Origin: a virus
IMG/VR virus record: IMGVR_UViG_3300042937_001707
Location: 1 to 64,000 of that record
Reading direction: 5' to 3' (one strand)
Length of the DNA stretch: 64,000 nt
Part shown: positions 24,140-34,096 of the stretch, piece by piece
How positions within the stretch are numbered: position 1 is the stretch's first letter
Layout of the letters: each line of letters begins with the position of its first letter
The notes under the pieces: model-generated
Seen by the model: the letters and a program-made list of their open reading frames with translations, nothing else
The model's database searches: none
What the model was told of the DNA's origin: nothing
Made by a program: the position numbers and the translations under genes

Positions 24140-25192
24140 ATGTCTACACCTATCATAAGAATTTCTCAACTTCCGCCAGAAACAGAAAGAACTATGGCTG
24201 GCAATCCAAGTAATACTTGGTTCGCCATAGTTAATGTTAACGAGATGAAAACCAAAAGGCTTTCTCTAGACGCTTTATTAAAATATCTTTCAGAATATTT
24301 TGGAGATCCCCTACCTTTTCCATACCTTAAATTTCAAACTGAGGGTGGACTAAAAGCCAACGGGTCTTCTATAGCGACTGCTAATTTGGGTGATGTTCTT
24401 TTAATCAGCGATACAACAACATTTAATCACTCAAATGCTTCCTACAATACAGCTAATTCTGCTTCAATTTATGCAAACGGTGCGTTTTCTAGAGCAAATG
24501 TTGCCAGACAACACGCAAACGTTGCATATAATCACGCTAATTCTGCCTTTAATAAAGCAAATTCGGCTATTTCTTTGTTTTCATCTGGTGGAGTTTCTTT
24601 GCTATCTTCTAATCCAGATAACACCAAATTATCTTTGGGGCAAAGTTTATCGGTTTCTGTTTCGCCTATAGCATTGACGGCAACAAACGGTATAACTATA
24701 GACGGCGGTCTTAATAAATCTTTATCCCTTGGCCAACCTTTGACTATAGGAGCCAACCCAATAACTATCAATACGTTAAATGGTATTACTGGTGGAAAAC
24801 AATTGAGGTTGGGAGAATCTATAACGCTTGACGGGGCTTTTATATATAATCACGCAAATTCTTCTTATAATTATGCAAATAATTGTATAATAAAACCAGC
24901 AATTAATTATGTCACAAGCTCTCAAAATAATTTAGTAACCATTGCTAACAATAGATATATAATTTTAGGTGATGTCAATAGTAATATTCACGTAAAACTT
25001 CCTGCTGGAGTTCCTAAAGAAAATACATTCATATACTTTACTAATATGTCTCCATCTAAGAATAATACCATTCAGTATAATGGTACGAGAATACACGGTC
25101 TTGCTCCAAACGAACATTTAAAAATAGACGTACCAAACGTTTCTATAACAATGTGTTATATAGATTCTACTAGAGGTTGGGTAATAGTATAA
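24140..25192 (+). CDS. Fibre/baseplate-associated structural protein with Ala/Asn helical repeats
   Basis: The protein is 350 aa. The N-terminus TPIIRISQLPPETERTM, WFAIVNVNEMKTKRLSLDAL is a common docking region of T4-like virion proteins. Residues 95-145 carry HANVAYNHANSAFNKANSA helical repeats like those of the preceding gene, and one more copy occurs near 235 (YNHANSSYNYANN). The C-terminal 90 residues are a beta domain (LGDVNSNIHVKLPAGVP, TRIHGLAPNEHLKIDVPN, ITMCYIDSTRGWVIV). Its placement before gp8 suggests a baseplate-attached fibre. It could be a functional counterpart of T4 gp9, the long-fibre socket; this is inference. Confidence 0.68.
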   Translation: MSTPIIRISQLPPETERTMAGNPSNTWFAIVNVNEMKTKRLSLDALLKYLSEYFGDPLPFPYLKFQTEGGLKANGSSIATANLGDVLLISDTTTFNHSNASYNTANSASIYANGAFSRANVARQHANVAYNHANSAFNKANSAISLFSSGGVSLLSSNPDNTKLSLGQSLSVSVSPIALTATNGITIDGGLNKSLSLGQPLTIGANPITINTLNGITGGKQLRLGESITLDGAFIYNHANSSYNYANNCIIKPAINYVTSSQNNLVTIANNRYIILGDVNSNIHVKLPAGVPKENTFIYFTNMSPSKNNTIQYNGTRIHGLAPNEHLKIDVPNVSITMCYIDSTRGWVIV

Positions 25193-27054
25193 TGATAGCA
25201 AATAACAGCATATTAACTAATGATAGTAATAGTTACGAAATTACTCAATTTTTTTACGCTCCGCAGGTAATTTTACCTCCAGATAACAAAAATTTGCAAT
25301 CTTTGTACGGGTTCATTTCTTATAATGACCCTTGGAACGAAACTTCTTACTCAAGTAATGCAGCTGAAACGATTATTATTAGAGATGCTGCTATTATTGA
25401 AAATTCTAATAGTTTAATTATAGTAAACGAACCAACTCTGAATGATTTTTTTATTGGGCAAAAAGTTTCTCATGAAAACGTTCCAGCAAATACAGTAGTT
25501 GATCAAATAAATTATGAAGATTTTGTTTTAACGTTAAGTAAAAACGCAACGAAAACTTCAGTAGGTAAATTCACTTTTACTGGGTTTATTCCTAATGATA
25601 ATAAAATAACTTTGAATGATAATGGGGCTTTGTCTAATAAGGATAATTTTTATTCTGATTGTGCGGTTAAAATTGATATTTTAAACGATCCTGGAGAATT
25701 AAATTATTATAGAAGCGTAGTTGGATATGACGCTTCAACTAAAACGATAACTCTAAACGAGCCTTTAATGGATTATCCTCCAATTAATAGTTCTTCTACT
25801 GTTACTTTAGTTAATGATAACGATCACCCACCAAAACCAAAAGATACCATAAAATATAAAAAACAAATATTTAAAAATATGTTTTATTTGAAGAAAATTA
25901 CTTCAAATAATATTTCTCCGGTAGTAAGAAGAATAAATTGGTCTGAAGGGGAAGTATACGATTACTATAGAGATGATATTGATTTATATGAAAAAAATTC
26001 TGATGGAACTCCGGTATATAAATTCTATGTAATGAATCAATTTTATCAGGTATTTAAATGTCTTTGGAATAATAATGGTGGCGTTTCTACAGTAGAACCG
26101 TATTTCGTTGCTGGTAATTTTGATGATACTACTAATATTTTCTACGACCCAGACGATGGGTATAAATGGAAATATATGTTTACTATTTCTTATGGTAAAC
26201 TTCAGCAGTTTATGGATGAAAATTGGATTCCTATTCCAATTTCAACACCACCAGAAGCGAAATTTTCTAACGAAAAGGCTGGTGGAATAGAAGTAATAAA
26301 TGTAACAAATGGTGGTTCTGGTTATGATTTATCATTAGCCCTTGTTGATGTTTCTATTATGGGAGACGGTTTGGGTGCTTCTGCCTATGCGGAAGTAGAT
26401 CAAACAACAAAAAAAATTCAAAATATTGTAGTAAGAAATCCAGGATATAATTATACCACCGCTAACGTCGTTATATCTTCAGCAACAGGAAATAATGCCT
26501 CTGCGATTGCTTCTATATCTCCAATAGGGGGAAATGGTGCAGATATTATGTCTGAGATGGGATGTGATCGAGTGATGGTCGCTTTCTTGTTTCAAGAATC
26601 TGAAGGTAATAAACTTCCAACAGACATGCAAATAAGACAAATAGGGTTACTTTCTAGTCCTACTGCTAATAGTACATATCCATACGTTGCTAACGCGGAA
26701 ACTTATGCCACATCTACTGATATTATTGTTTCTAACGGTTTTGGTACGTTTCAGGATGGAGAAATAGTATATCAGACACCAAATAATGCAAATTTTGCAA
26801 ACTCTACGTTTACTGCAACTTGCGTAAATTTCGAGTCAGCCCCAAATAAACTTAGACTGATTAACTTAAATGGTACTTATGTTAATGGTTCTTCCATATA
26901 TGGATTATCTTCTGGTACCGCCAGAACTTTGCTGCAAGTATTTGATCCAGATTTGATAAAGTATACAGGACACATAATCCATATAGAAAACCGCCAAGAA
27001 ATCCAGAGGAGCAGCGACGGTTTGGAATTATTCAGATTAGTCATAAAATTTTAA
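25192..27054 (+). CDS. 8: gp8-like baseplate wedge protein
   Basis: The protein is 620 aa from the ATG that overlaps the previous stop (TAATG); T4 gp8 is 334 aa. Diagnostic parts: YAPQVILPPDNKNLQSLYGF, DPWNE, DPDDGYKWKYMFTISYG, KLQQFMDENWIPIPIS, and RVMVAFLFQESEGNKLPTDM plus MQIRQIGLLSSP. Compared with T4 it has an N-terminal insertion (about 60-150) resembling the SNSLIIV/NDFFIGQKVS modules found also in gp7 here, and gyG-y-v modules around 375-440. gp8 dimers bridge wedge subunits gp7 and gp10 in T4. Confidence 0.86.
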   Translation: MIANNSILTNDSNSYEITQFFYAPQVILPPDNKNLQSLYGFISYNDPWNETSYSSNAAETIIIRDAAIIENSNSLIIVNEPTLNDFFIGQKVSHENVPANTVVDQINYEDFVLTLSKNATKTSVGKFTFTGFIPNDNKITLNDNGALSNKDNFYSDCAVKIDILNDPGELNYYRSVVGYDASTKTITLNEPLMDYPPINSSSTVTLVNDNDHPPKPKDTIKYKKQIFKNMFYLKKITSNNISPVVRRINWSEGEVYDYYRDDIDLYEKNSDGTPVYKFYVMNQFYQVFKCLWNNNGGVSTVEPYFVAGNFDDTTNIFYDPDDGYKWKYMFTISYGKLQQFMDENWIPIPISTPPEAKFSNEKAGGIEVINVTNGGSGYDLSLALVDVSIMGDGLGASAYAEVDQTTKKIQNIVVRNPGYNYTTANVVISSATGNNASAIASISPIGGNGADIMSEMGCDRVMVAFLFQESEGNKLPTDMQIRQIGLLSSPTANSTYPYVANAETYATSTDIIVSNGFGTFQDGEIVYQTPNNANFANSTFTATCVNFESAPNKLRLINLNGTYVNGSSIYGLSSGTARTLLQVFDPDLIKYTGHIIHIENRQEIQRSSDGLELFRLVIKF

Positions 27055-27056
27055 CA

Positions 27057-27064
27057 AATAAATA
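27057..27064 (+). promoter_or_regulatory. Late-promoter-like octamer (AATAAATA variant)
   Basis: AATAAATA followed by G, 33 bp before the ATG of the 2255-aa gene, in a 42-bp intergenic gap. It has the same flanking pattern (AATAAATAG) as the site at 1754. Confidence 0.4.
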
Positions 27065-27096
27065 GTTAAAAACATCTTTACTGAAGGAAAAGTTAA

Positions 27097-30000
27097 ATGC
27101 TAAATTTTAATGTTGAGCCGTACAGAGACGATTTCGATCCTAATAAACATTTTCACAGAATTCTTTTCAAACCTGGAAAAGCGATTCAGGCAAGGGAATT
27201 GACTCAATCCCAAACGATTTTACAGGATCAAATTTCCAAATTTGCATTTCATATTTTTTCACAAAATACCCCAGTAACTGGAGGTAATGTAACCATCAAT
27301 ACCGATTGTTATTATCTTCGACTATTACCAGAATATGAAGAAAATTCTATTGATGTAAATAATTTTCTCAATAGAATCATTAGGGACGATACTGGAACTG
27401 TTATTGCTAGAGTTCTTGCAGTAGCAGAAGAAACTTTTGTTAACGAAGTTTCCGCAGAAGCCCCAACTTTAATTGTTTCTTATATTTCCGGACAACAATT
27501 TGATGCTGGAGATATAATTTATTCTGCTGACGATTCTAATTTTACTGCACAATTAACTTCAGCAAATCATTCTGGAAAATCTTCTGTCGCTCATATTGCA
27601 GAAGGGGTTTTCTTTGTCGTAAATGGATATAGTTACTCAAATATTCAAAATCCAGACGGAACTTATTCAAAATATACTATTGGTAATTTTGTTGGAGTTC
27701 AACCGCAAATTGCAATTCTTGATAAGTATGGAAATAAACCAACATTAAGAGTGGGTTTAAATATAAACGAAACAGTTTATGATTATGTTGACGACCCTTC
27801 TTTATTAGATCCAGCTATTGGTGCATCCAATTATCAGGCTCCTGGCGCAGATAGATACGTCATTGAATTGGATTTAGAAACCAGACCTTTATCCATTGGT
27901 GACGACCAAAGCTTCATTGAATTGGTCAGAATGGAAGAAGGAGAAATAAAAAAGCAAGTAAACAATACTGTATATTCTGTTATTGATGATTATTTCGCCA
28001 AAAGGACTTCAGAAACAAACGGAAACTATATTGTAAACGATTTCGCATTTACGCCAAAAATAAATCCAGCAGACGCAAATTCTTATATTATGACTGTAGG
28101 AAAGGGTGTTGCTTATGTAAATGGGTATAGAGTAGAAAATCAATCTGATATTGGCATTCTTGGTCAAAGAGCAAGAACAACAGAATCTAGTAATAATGCG
28201 ACTGTATATTTTGAGTATGGAAACTATTTCTATGTTGATAATTTAGAAGGGTTTTTCGAAATAACGAAATTACCAAAAGTAGATATTCATTGCGTACCTT
28301 ATAATAATATAAATGTTTCTTCAACCACAGAATATAATAAAACTTTAGTCGGAACTTCTTATGTGAGGAACTTAGAACAATATTCTGGCGATATTTCTAA
28401 TCCAGATTCTATCGTTTATAAAATGTTTGTTACCGATATACAAACAAGAAACATAAATGGGGCTGCGGCGAATACTGCACCAACATTTGACCGTTTATGG
28501 TTACAGTCTGGAACTTTTACTACTACTGCAAATGCTTATGTTGGAGTTACGGTTTCTATTACTTCTGGGTCTAGTGCCGGAGATACTAGAACAATCGTCG
28601 AATCTTACTCTAGCGGCATGATTGTAGTTAGCTCAAATTTTTCTGAAAGAATAGATTCCACTTCAAAATACACACTAAATTTTGGCATAAAAGACGCAGA
28701 AAGTATTGTACTATCCACTTCTCCCGTGTCAAAAACGATAAGAAGTAATATAAATTCTCAACACGGTAAAGAAAGAGGGTTTTCTACTGGTTATGCCAAA
28801 TTGGTCGAGCCAAGCGATCCAGAAATGGTGTGGAACCTTGGACATTCTTATGTTAAACAATTAACAGATACCAGTTATCAGGGAACATATCTATACGCAG
28901 ACCAATCTTTACAATTCGCAAACGGTAAACTGGAATTATATTTAACGGCTCCAAATTCAACGACTTTCTCTGGTTCAGGTTCTTTAAGTGCAGATCAAAT
29001 AAAATCGAATTTTATAGTGTCAAGAAGTGCTAATGGACAAATTTTGACCTTTGACACGATTTCAAGAAAAGTTATTGTAGAACCAACTAACAGACAGTCT
29101 GCTAAATTAGAAATTTCTAATCTCGGTAATATTTCTTTTGATATTGATATTATTTCTAAATTAAACGTCAATAATGCCGACGCTACGAATATTTTAAGAA
29201 CTAAAGAATTATACCAAGGCAATACTTCTTACTATTCAACAGGAACTTCTGTTGTCGATAAAGGTAATATTAGATTTAATTCGGCTTTAGGTCAAGTTTA
29301 TATTCCCTTTGCAGAATTAGTACCAATAACACAAATACAAAGTTTATATGTTTGTGACGTAAAAAGGATTCTTAAAATATATGAAACAGCAAATTCTTCA
29401 ACAGCCCCGAATTCCACTTTAACTAATGTAACAGACGTTACGAAATATTACACTTTTAATAGTGGACAAAAAGATTCGTATTATGATCACGCATATATTC
29501 AATTAAATTTTGGCGCTCCAATAAGAAAAGGTAATTTATTAGTAATATTCGATTACTATTCACATTCTGGTGATATAGGTTACTTTAGCGTAATGTCTTA
29601 TTTTAAGGGTGTAAGAAAAGAAGAATATTCCGAAGTATTAAATTCTAATTATACCGCTAAAAATGGCGATGTATATAGTGCGTCTGATAGTATTGACTTC
29701 AGACCAACCAGAAAAAATGGAGATGCAAATTTCGTTTTTGATAAAGATTACATTGTTCCAAATTACCTAACTGCATTTACTGGAGATTATGAATACTATC
29801 TAGGTAGAAAGGACATTTTAATATTAACAAAAGATAGAACATTTGAAATCGTACAAGGAGTTCCTGCGCAATATCCAAAATTTCCAACCATACCAGATGC
29901 TTCTATGGATATTGCCAAAATAAATTTAGACCCATATACAGCATATATAACTGGAGAAAATTCAAAAGTAACAAATATTGCAATTCAAAAAATAGCCCAT

Positions 30001-33000
30001 AAAACATGGAAGATGAAGAACATTTCCGATTTGGAAAAGAGAGTTAATAATATTGAATATTATACTTCCCTAAGTTTATTAGAAAAGAACGCGGAATCTT
30101 TACAAATTCCAGACGAAAACGGATTAAATAGGTTTAAATATGGTATACTAGCAGATGATTTTACTGGATTCTCTGCTTCTGATACTGCAAATTACGACTT
30201 CAATAGCGCTGTATTAAAACTTGAAAGGTCTTTAACTGCTTCACATACAGTAGAAAATTGGAAGTTGCAGTGTTCTGCTCTTTCTAGAAATATGGGAGCG
30301 ATTGATAATTCTCAATTAACAGATTTTGCAATAACAAGCAACAAAACAAATAAATTCTACACGTTACCATTTACAAAAAAACCAGTTATTGAACAAAAAC
30401 TAGCAAGCAGAACTATAAACGTCAACCCTGTTGCTGTTATTGATGTTGTTGGAGACTTGGATTTGTCCCCTCCAATGGATACTTATGTCGATAACTTAAA
30501 ACTACCAAGTTTATTGATAGCCGACCCAGCGTTTAAATTCTATGAACCATCCGATCAAGTAAATCTTTTAAGTCAGTCTGATTGGAAACTCGTTGCTGGA
30601 ACTACTACAGAAAAATTGGTTGATACAACTAGAATAGTTGATTCTGCTGGTGGTACTACTATAACAAAAGAGTTCCTAAAAACTTGGCAAGAATCGAGGG
30701 ATAGTTTATATGGATACTACAAAGATTTAAATACAAACTTTATAGAAACCAACGATTTCATTACAGATATTAATATAATGCCCTTTGTTCGAGCGCAAGA
30801 AATTGAGTTTAAAACTAAAGGTTTATTAATTAATACCCCGCTAAATTGTTATTTCGATAACGTAAACATTAACGAAAACGTCAGATTACCAAATCTTCTA
30901 AAAGTTGCGGTTTCTGGTGGAGAATTTAAAGAAGGTGATGTTATTGGTTATTTATCTGCAGGGGTTTTCGTTCCTACAGGAAAAATACTCGGGGTTGCAT
31001 ATGAACCAGTTTCTAGATTTCCTTCTGGTGCTCTAACGACTCTAAGACTAAGAATGCTTCACCAATACCTATATGTTGTTGGAGATATTGGTATTACAAG
31101 ATATGCGGCTCCAGACACCAATTCGATTAATGTTGGCGTATTTAATACAAACGGAAGTTTTTCTAGGACAACCGCTTCTGGCGTTTTAGTAGAAACGTTA
31201 CATTCGTCTGGATTATTAGGGGCTGTTTCTGGAGGAACTGCGCAAACAGCAGATTTATACGAAGACGAAACCGGGAGAGACTATTCAGCAATAAGTAGAG
31301 CAGAATCTTTGGGTCAAAATAATAATACATATTTACCAAAAACCCTATTTAAGAGAACGGTTCGTAGGCAATTGGGAGTAACTTCAATTACTTTATCGTC
31401 AATGGCTTCTTCTACTAATAATTTTTATAAAGATGCTATTGTTACTATTTTCAATCCAAATCCAATAAATGACGAATGGAGCAGTTCTGCAGTAATTTCT
31501 GCTTATAATGGGTCTACTAAAGTAGCAACATTATCCACAACAATAAATGTAGAAATTTCTTCTGCCACTATTTACTCTATAAGTAGAAATACTTCTATTT
31601 TCAAAACTTCTGCTTCTACACCATTAGCAACTTCAAGAAATAACCCAGTTAATTTCTCAGAACCAATGCCGTTTATGTCTTCTGTTAATGGTATGTTTTG
31701 TGGTATATTTAAAGTTCCTGGTGGTAAGTTTTTCTCTGGAACTAAAGTTTTCAGAGTGGATAATGGTATTGATGGTAATGCAAATTCTGCTACAACATAC
31801 GCAGAATCGTCCTTCTTTGCTTCAAACTTGGCGACGCAAAGTCAAAGTTTACAATTTGCGTCAAAAATACCTGGATGGACAGAAACGGATAAAATCAACA
31901 AGAGTTCTACTAGGAAGGAGCAAGAATATATTGCCCCACCTCCACCTCCTCCACCACCAGAAGACCCTTTGTGTCAATCTTTTATCGTCGAAGGAAATTT
32001 ATATCCTAATGGGGTTTTCTTAAAATCTTTAAGTCTATTTTTTAGAACAAGGTCTATAGATCAACCAATTTATATTTATTTGGTTGAAACATTAAATGGG
32101 TATCCTACATCAAAGGTTCTTGAAAATTCTAAAGTCATCATAGACCCATTAGTTGTAAATACTTCCGAAAGACCTCATTACTTGGATCAAAATTCAAAAA
32201 CAACATTTGAATTTGATGTTCCAGTATACATCAAACCCGACATTTTGTACGCATTTGTTGTTAGATCTTCTTCTTTGGAGTATACTTGCTGGTTGGCTGC
32301 TCAAAACGATTTTGCGTTGGCGTCAACTTCAAAAAATCTTCCAACAGACCCAGACCCACAAACAACAGCTAAATTGAGTTCTAATCCATATGTTGGAACG
32401 TTATTTGTATCTCAAAACGCAATAACTTGGAGCGCTGAACAAACAAAATCGTTAATGTTTACCATTGATGCTTGTGAATTCGACGTTTCCAAAACTCCGA
32501 ATATTGATTTTGTCATCCCAAAAAGCGCCCCAAGATCTAAGCCAATAGATTTTGCTTCTGCGTATTTTAAAGATGATTTACAAGTTATTGCTAATACAAC
32601 ATATTCTGTATTCTCGCAAAGAAATTCTATTGAATATGATAAGTTGAATCTATCAACTTCGGATTTCACTCCAACACAGACTAAAATAAATTATTCTTAT
32701 GATACAACACCAAAAAATACTTGGTTGTTAACAGGAACAAAAACTCCTATTAATCCTGGTAGGTATGGAACTCCTTCTGCTGATCAGTTTTTAACTGATG
32801 GTAGGGGTGCTAGAATTATTGCTGGAAATAGTAATAATTCTTTAGTTATGACTGCGCAATTAACATCTTCAAATAAATGGGTTAGCCCCATGATTTCTGA
32901 TGATGGTGTTTCTTTATATACAACAAAATGGTTGATTAACGATCTAGGAGTATATGATTATAATATCAATATTGTTGATGGGGGTAAAAATTACTCCAAC

Positions 33001-33864
33001 ACGACTACTGGAGTAAGAATAGAAGCTGATGGTTATGGGGTTGGTGCACTTGCAGACGTTGTTGTTGATCCGTCTAATGGAAATTCTATTTCTAAAATAG
33101 TATTTGCTAATAATGGACGTAATTATGCAGTAAGACCTAAATTATATCTTTCTACAATATCTACTGCAAATACTGTATCTGGTAATGATAATATCATATT
33201 TAAAACAGAAAATGGGAGCATTGCTAATGGTTCTATTTGGTATGGTCAATCTATATCTAATGGTAATAGTTCGTTTGTTACAACAGTAGTTTCTGCAAAC
33301 AATGCCAATGGTTGGGTTACGGTTTCTAATAATGTATTTGGAACTTCGACGAATCAAACTTTCTATATCGATGGAGAACCAAGATTTGAAAATGGAAAAC
33401 CCGCGATTATTATAAATTGCGAAACTTGTACTAGAACAGGAAACGGTCTGGCAAAATATATTTCTAAACGGGTTGTTCTTGCTCCTGGAGATGAAGCCGG
33501 AGATCTAAGAGTTTATTATACTGCATATAAACCATTGAATACAGAAATATATGTTTATTATAAGATTCTTTCTGGAGAAGACGAACAAAAATTTGATGAT
33601 GGAACTTGGCAAATAATGACTCCAATTTCTTCTACTAATAGGGTTTCCTCTACAAGAACAGATTTAATTGAATATGTTGCTGCTCCAGGTAAGGATAATA
33701 TAGCTAATAATAATATTGTTTACACCAGTAGTTCTGGAGCAACATATTCAACATTTAACCAATTTGCTATTAAGGTGGTAATGACAACTACAGATCCTAC
33801 ATATGTTCCTTTCTTAACTGATATTAGGGCAATTGCTCTTCCTGCTGGAACTGGAATGAGGTAA
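27097..33864 (+). CDS. Giant DUF4815-type baseplate/tail structural protein
   Basis: The protein is 2255 aa, the largest gene here. The N-terminus FNVEPYRDDFDPNKHFHRILF, KPGKAIQARELTQSQTILQ, DQISKFAFHIF is the DUF4815 signature of large baseplate proteins in T4-like cyanophages and relatives. It takes the place after gp8 where T4 has gp9-gp10, so it probably forms the outer baseplate or tail pin. Other landmarks are a helical region about residues 960-1010 (NISDLEKRVNNIEYY, a coiled coil). A poly-proline run of eight (near 31938-31961) separates it from CQSFIVEGNLYPNGVFLKSL, which begins a C-terminal beta domain. gyG-y-like modules (GVYDYNINIVDGGKNYSN) are near the end. Confidence 0.82.
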   Translation: MLNFNVEPYRDDFDPNKHFHRILFKPGKAIQARELTQSQTILQDQISKFAFHIFSQNTPVTGGNVTINTDCYYLRLLPEYEENSIDVNNFLNRIIRDDTGTVIARVLAVAEETFVNEVSAEAPTLIVSYISGQQFDAGDIIYSADDSNFTAQLTSANHSGKSSVAHIAEGVFFVVNGYSYSNIQNPDGTYSKYTIGNFVGVQPQIAILDKYGNKPTLRVGLNINETVYDYVDDPSLLDPAIGASNYQAPGADRYVIELDLETRPLSIGDDQSFIELVRMEEGEIKKQVNNTVYSVIDDYFAKRTSETNGNYIVNDFAFTPKINPADANSYIMTVGKGVAYVNGYRVENQSDIGILGQRARTTESSNNATVYFEYGNYFYVDNLEGFFEITKLPKVDIHCVPYNNINVSSTTEYNKTLVGTSYVRNLEQYSGDISNPDSIVYKMFVTDIQTRNINGAAANTAPTFDRLWLQSGTFTTTANAYVGVTVSITSGSSAGDTRTIVESYSSGMIVVSSNFSERIDSTSKYTLNFGIKDAESIVLSTSPVSKTIRSNINSQHGKERGFSTGYAKLVEPSDPEMVWNLGHSYVKQLTDTSYQGTYLYADQSLQFANGKLELYLTAPNSTTFSGSGSLSADQIKSNFIVSRSANGQILTFDTISRKVIVEPTNRQSAKLEISNLGNISFDIDIISKLNVNNADATNILRTKELYQGNTSYYSTGTSVVDKGNIRFNSALGQVYIPFAELVPITQIQSLYVCDVKRILKIYETANSSTAPNSTLTNVTDVTKYYTFNSGQKDSYYDHAYIQLNFGAPIRKGNLLVIFDYYSHSGDIGYFSVMSYFKGVRKEEYSEVLNSNYTAKNGDVYSASDSIDFRPTRKNGDANFVFDKDYIVPNYLTAFTGDYEYYLGRKDILILTKDRTFEIVQGVPAQYPKFPTIPDASMDIAKINLDPYTAYITGENSKVTNIAIQKIAHKTWKMKNISDLEKRVNNIEYYTSLSLLEKNAESLQIPDENGLNRFKYGILADDFTGFSASDTANYDFNSAVLKLERSLTASHTVENWKLQCSALSRNMGAIDNSQLTDFAITSNKTNKFYTLPFTKKPVIEQKLASRTINVNPVAVIDVVGDLDLSPPMDTYVDNLKLPSLLIADPAFKFYEPSDQVNLLSQSDWKLVAGTTTEKLVDTTRIVDSAGGTTITKEFLKTWQESRDSLYGYYKDLNTNFIETNDFITDINIMPFVRAQEIEFKTKGLLINTPLNCYFDNVNINENVRLPNLLKVAVSGGEFKEGDVIGYLSAGVFVPTGKILGVAYEPVSRFPSGALTTLRLRMLHQYLYVVGDIGITRYAAPDTNSINVGVFNTNGSFSRTTASGVLVETLHSSGLLGAVSGGTAQTADLYEDETGRDYSAISRAESLGQNNNTYLPKTLFKRTVRRQLGVTSITLSSMASSTNNFYKDAIVTIFNPNPINDEWSSSAVISAYNGSTKVATLSTTINVEISSATIYSISRNTSIFKTSASTPLATSRNNPVNFSEPMPFMSSVNGMFCGIFKVPGGKFFSGTKVFRVDNGIDGNANSATTYAESSFFASNLATQSQSLQFASKIPGWTETDKINKSSTRKEQEYIAPPPPPPPPEDPLCQSFIVEGNLYPNGVFLKSLSLFFRTRSIDQPIYIYLVETLNGYPTSKVLENSKVIIDPLVVNTSERPHYLDQNSKTTFEFDVPVYIKPDILYAFVVRSSSLEYTCWLAAQNDFALASTSKNLPTDPDPQTTAKLSSNPYVGTLFVSQNAITWSAEQTKSLMFTIDACEFDVSKTPNIDFVIPKSAPRSKPIDFASAYFKDDLQVIANTTYSVFSQRNSIEYDKLNLSTSDFTPTQTKINYSYDTTPKNTWLLTGTKTPINPGRYGTPSADQFLTDGRGARIIAGNSNNSLVMTAQLTSSNKWVSPMISDDGVSLYTTKWLINDLGVYDYNINIVDGGKNYSNTTTGVRIEADGYGVGALADVVVDPSNGNSISKIVFANNGRNYAVRPKLYLSTISTANTVSGNDNIIFKTENGSIANGSIWYGQSISNGNSSFVTTVVSANNANGWVTVSNNVFGTSTNQTFYIDGEPRFENGKPAIIINCETCTRTGNGLAKYISKRVVLAPGDEAGDLRVYYTAYKPLNTEIYVYYKILSGEDEQKFDDGTWQIMTPISSTNRVSSTRTDLIEYVAAPGKDNIANNNIVYTSSSGATYSTFNQFAIKVVMTTTDPTYVPFLTDIRAIALPAGTGMR

Positions 33865-33865
33865 T

Positions 33866-34096
33866 ATGTTAGTAAAAACTGAGGAAGGAAACTTTATTAG
33901 GGATACAGAATCTATGGCGCTTCTTAATACTGATAGAAGCGCCAGAGAAGAATATTTCATGAAAGCGAAAATGTTACATATACAAAAGACAGAAATTGCT
34001 AATATAAATAATGAGATAGATTCGTTAAAAAACGACATAGGTGATATTAAATCTATGCTAATTCAATTAATATCGGATAAAACTAATGGCAAATAA
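33866..34096 (+). CDS. Small coiled-coil protein upstream of the long fibre
   Basis: The protein is 76 aa. It starts LVKTEEGNFIRDTESMALLN, then DRSAREEYF, then a heptad-rich helix TEIANINNEIDSLKNDIGDIKSML. Small proteins of this design (a short folded start and coiled-coil tail) precede fibre genes in many T4-like marine phages. A role as fibre-attachment or assembly factor is plausible, but no function is known to me. It overlaps the start of the next gene by 11 bp and lies 1 bp after the DUF4815 gene, so all three are co-translated. Confidence 0.72.
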   Translation: MLVKTEEGNFIRDTESMALLNTDRSAREEYFMKAKMLHIQKTEIANINNEIDSLKNDIGDIKSMLIQLISDKTNGK

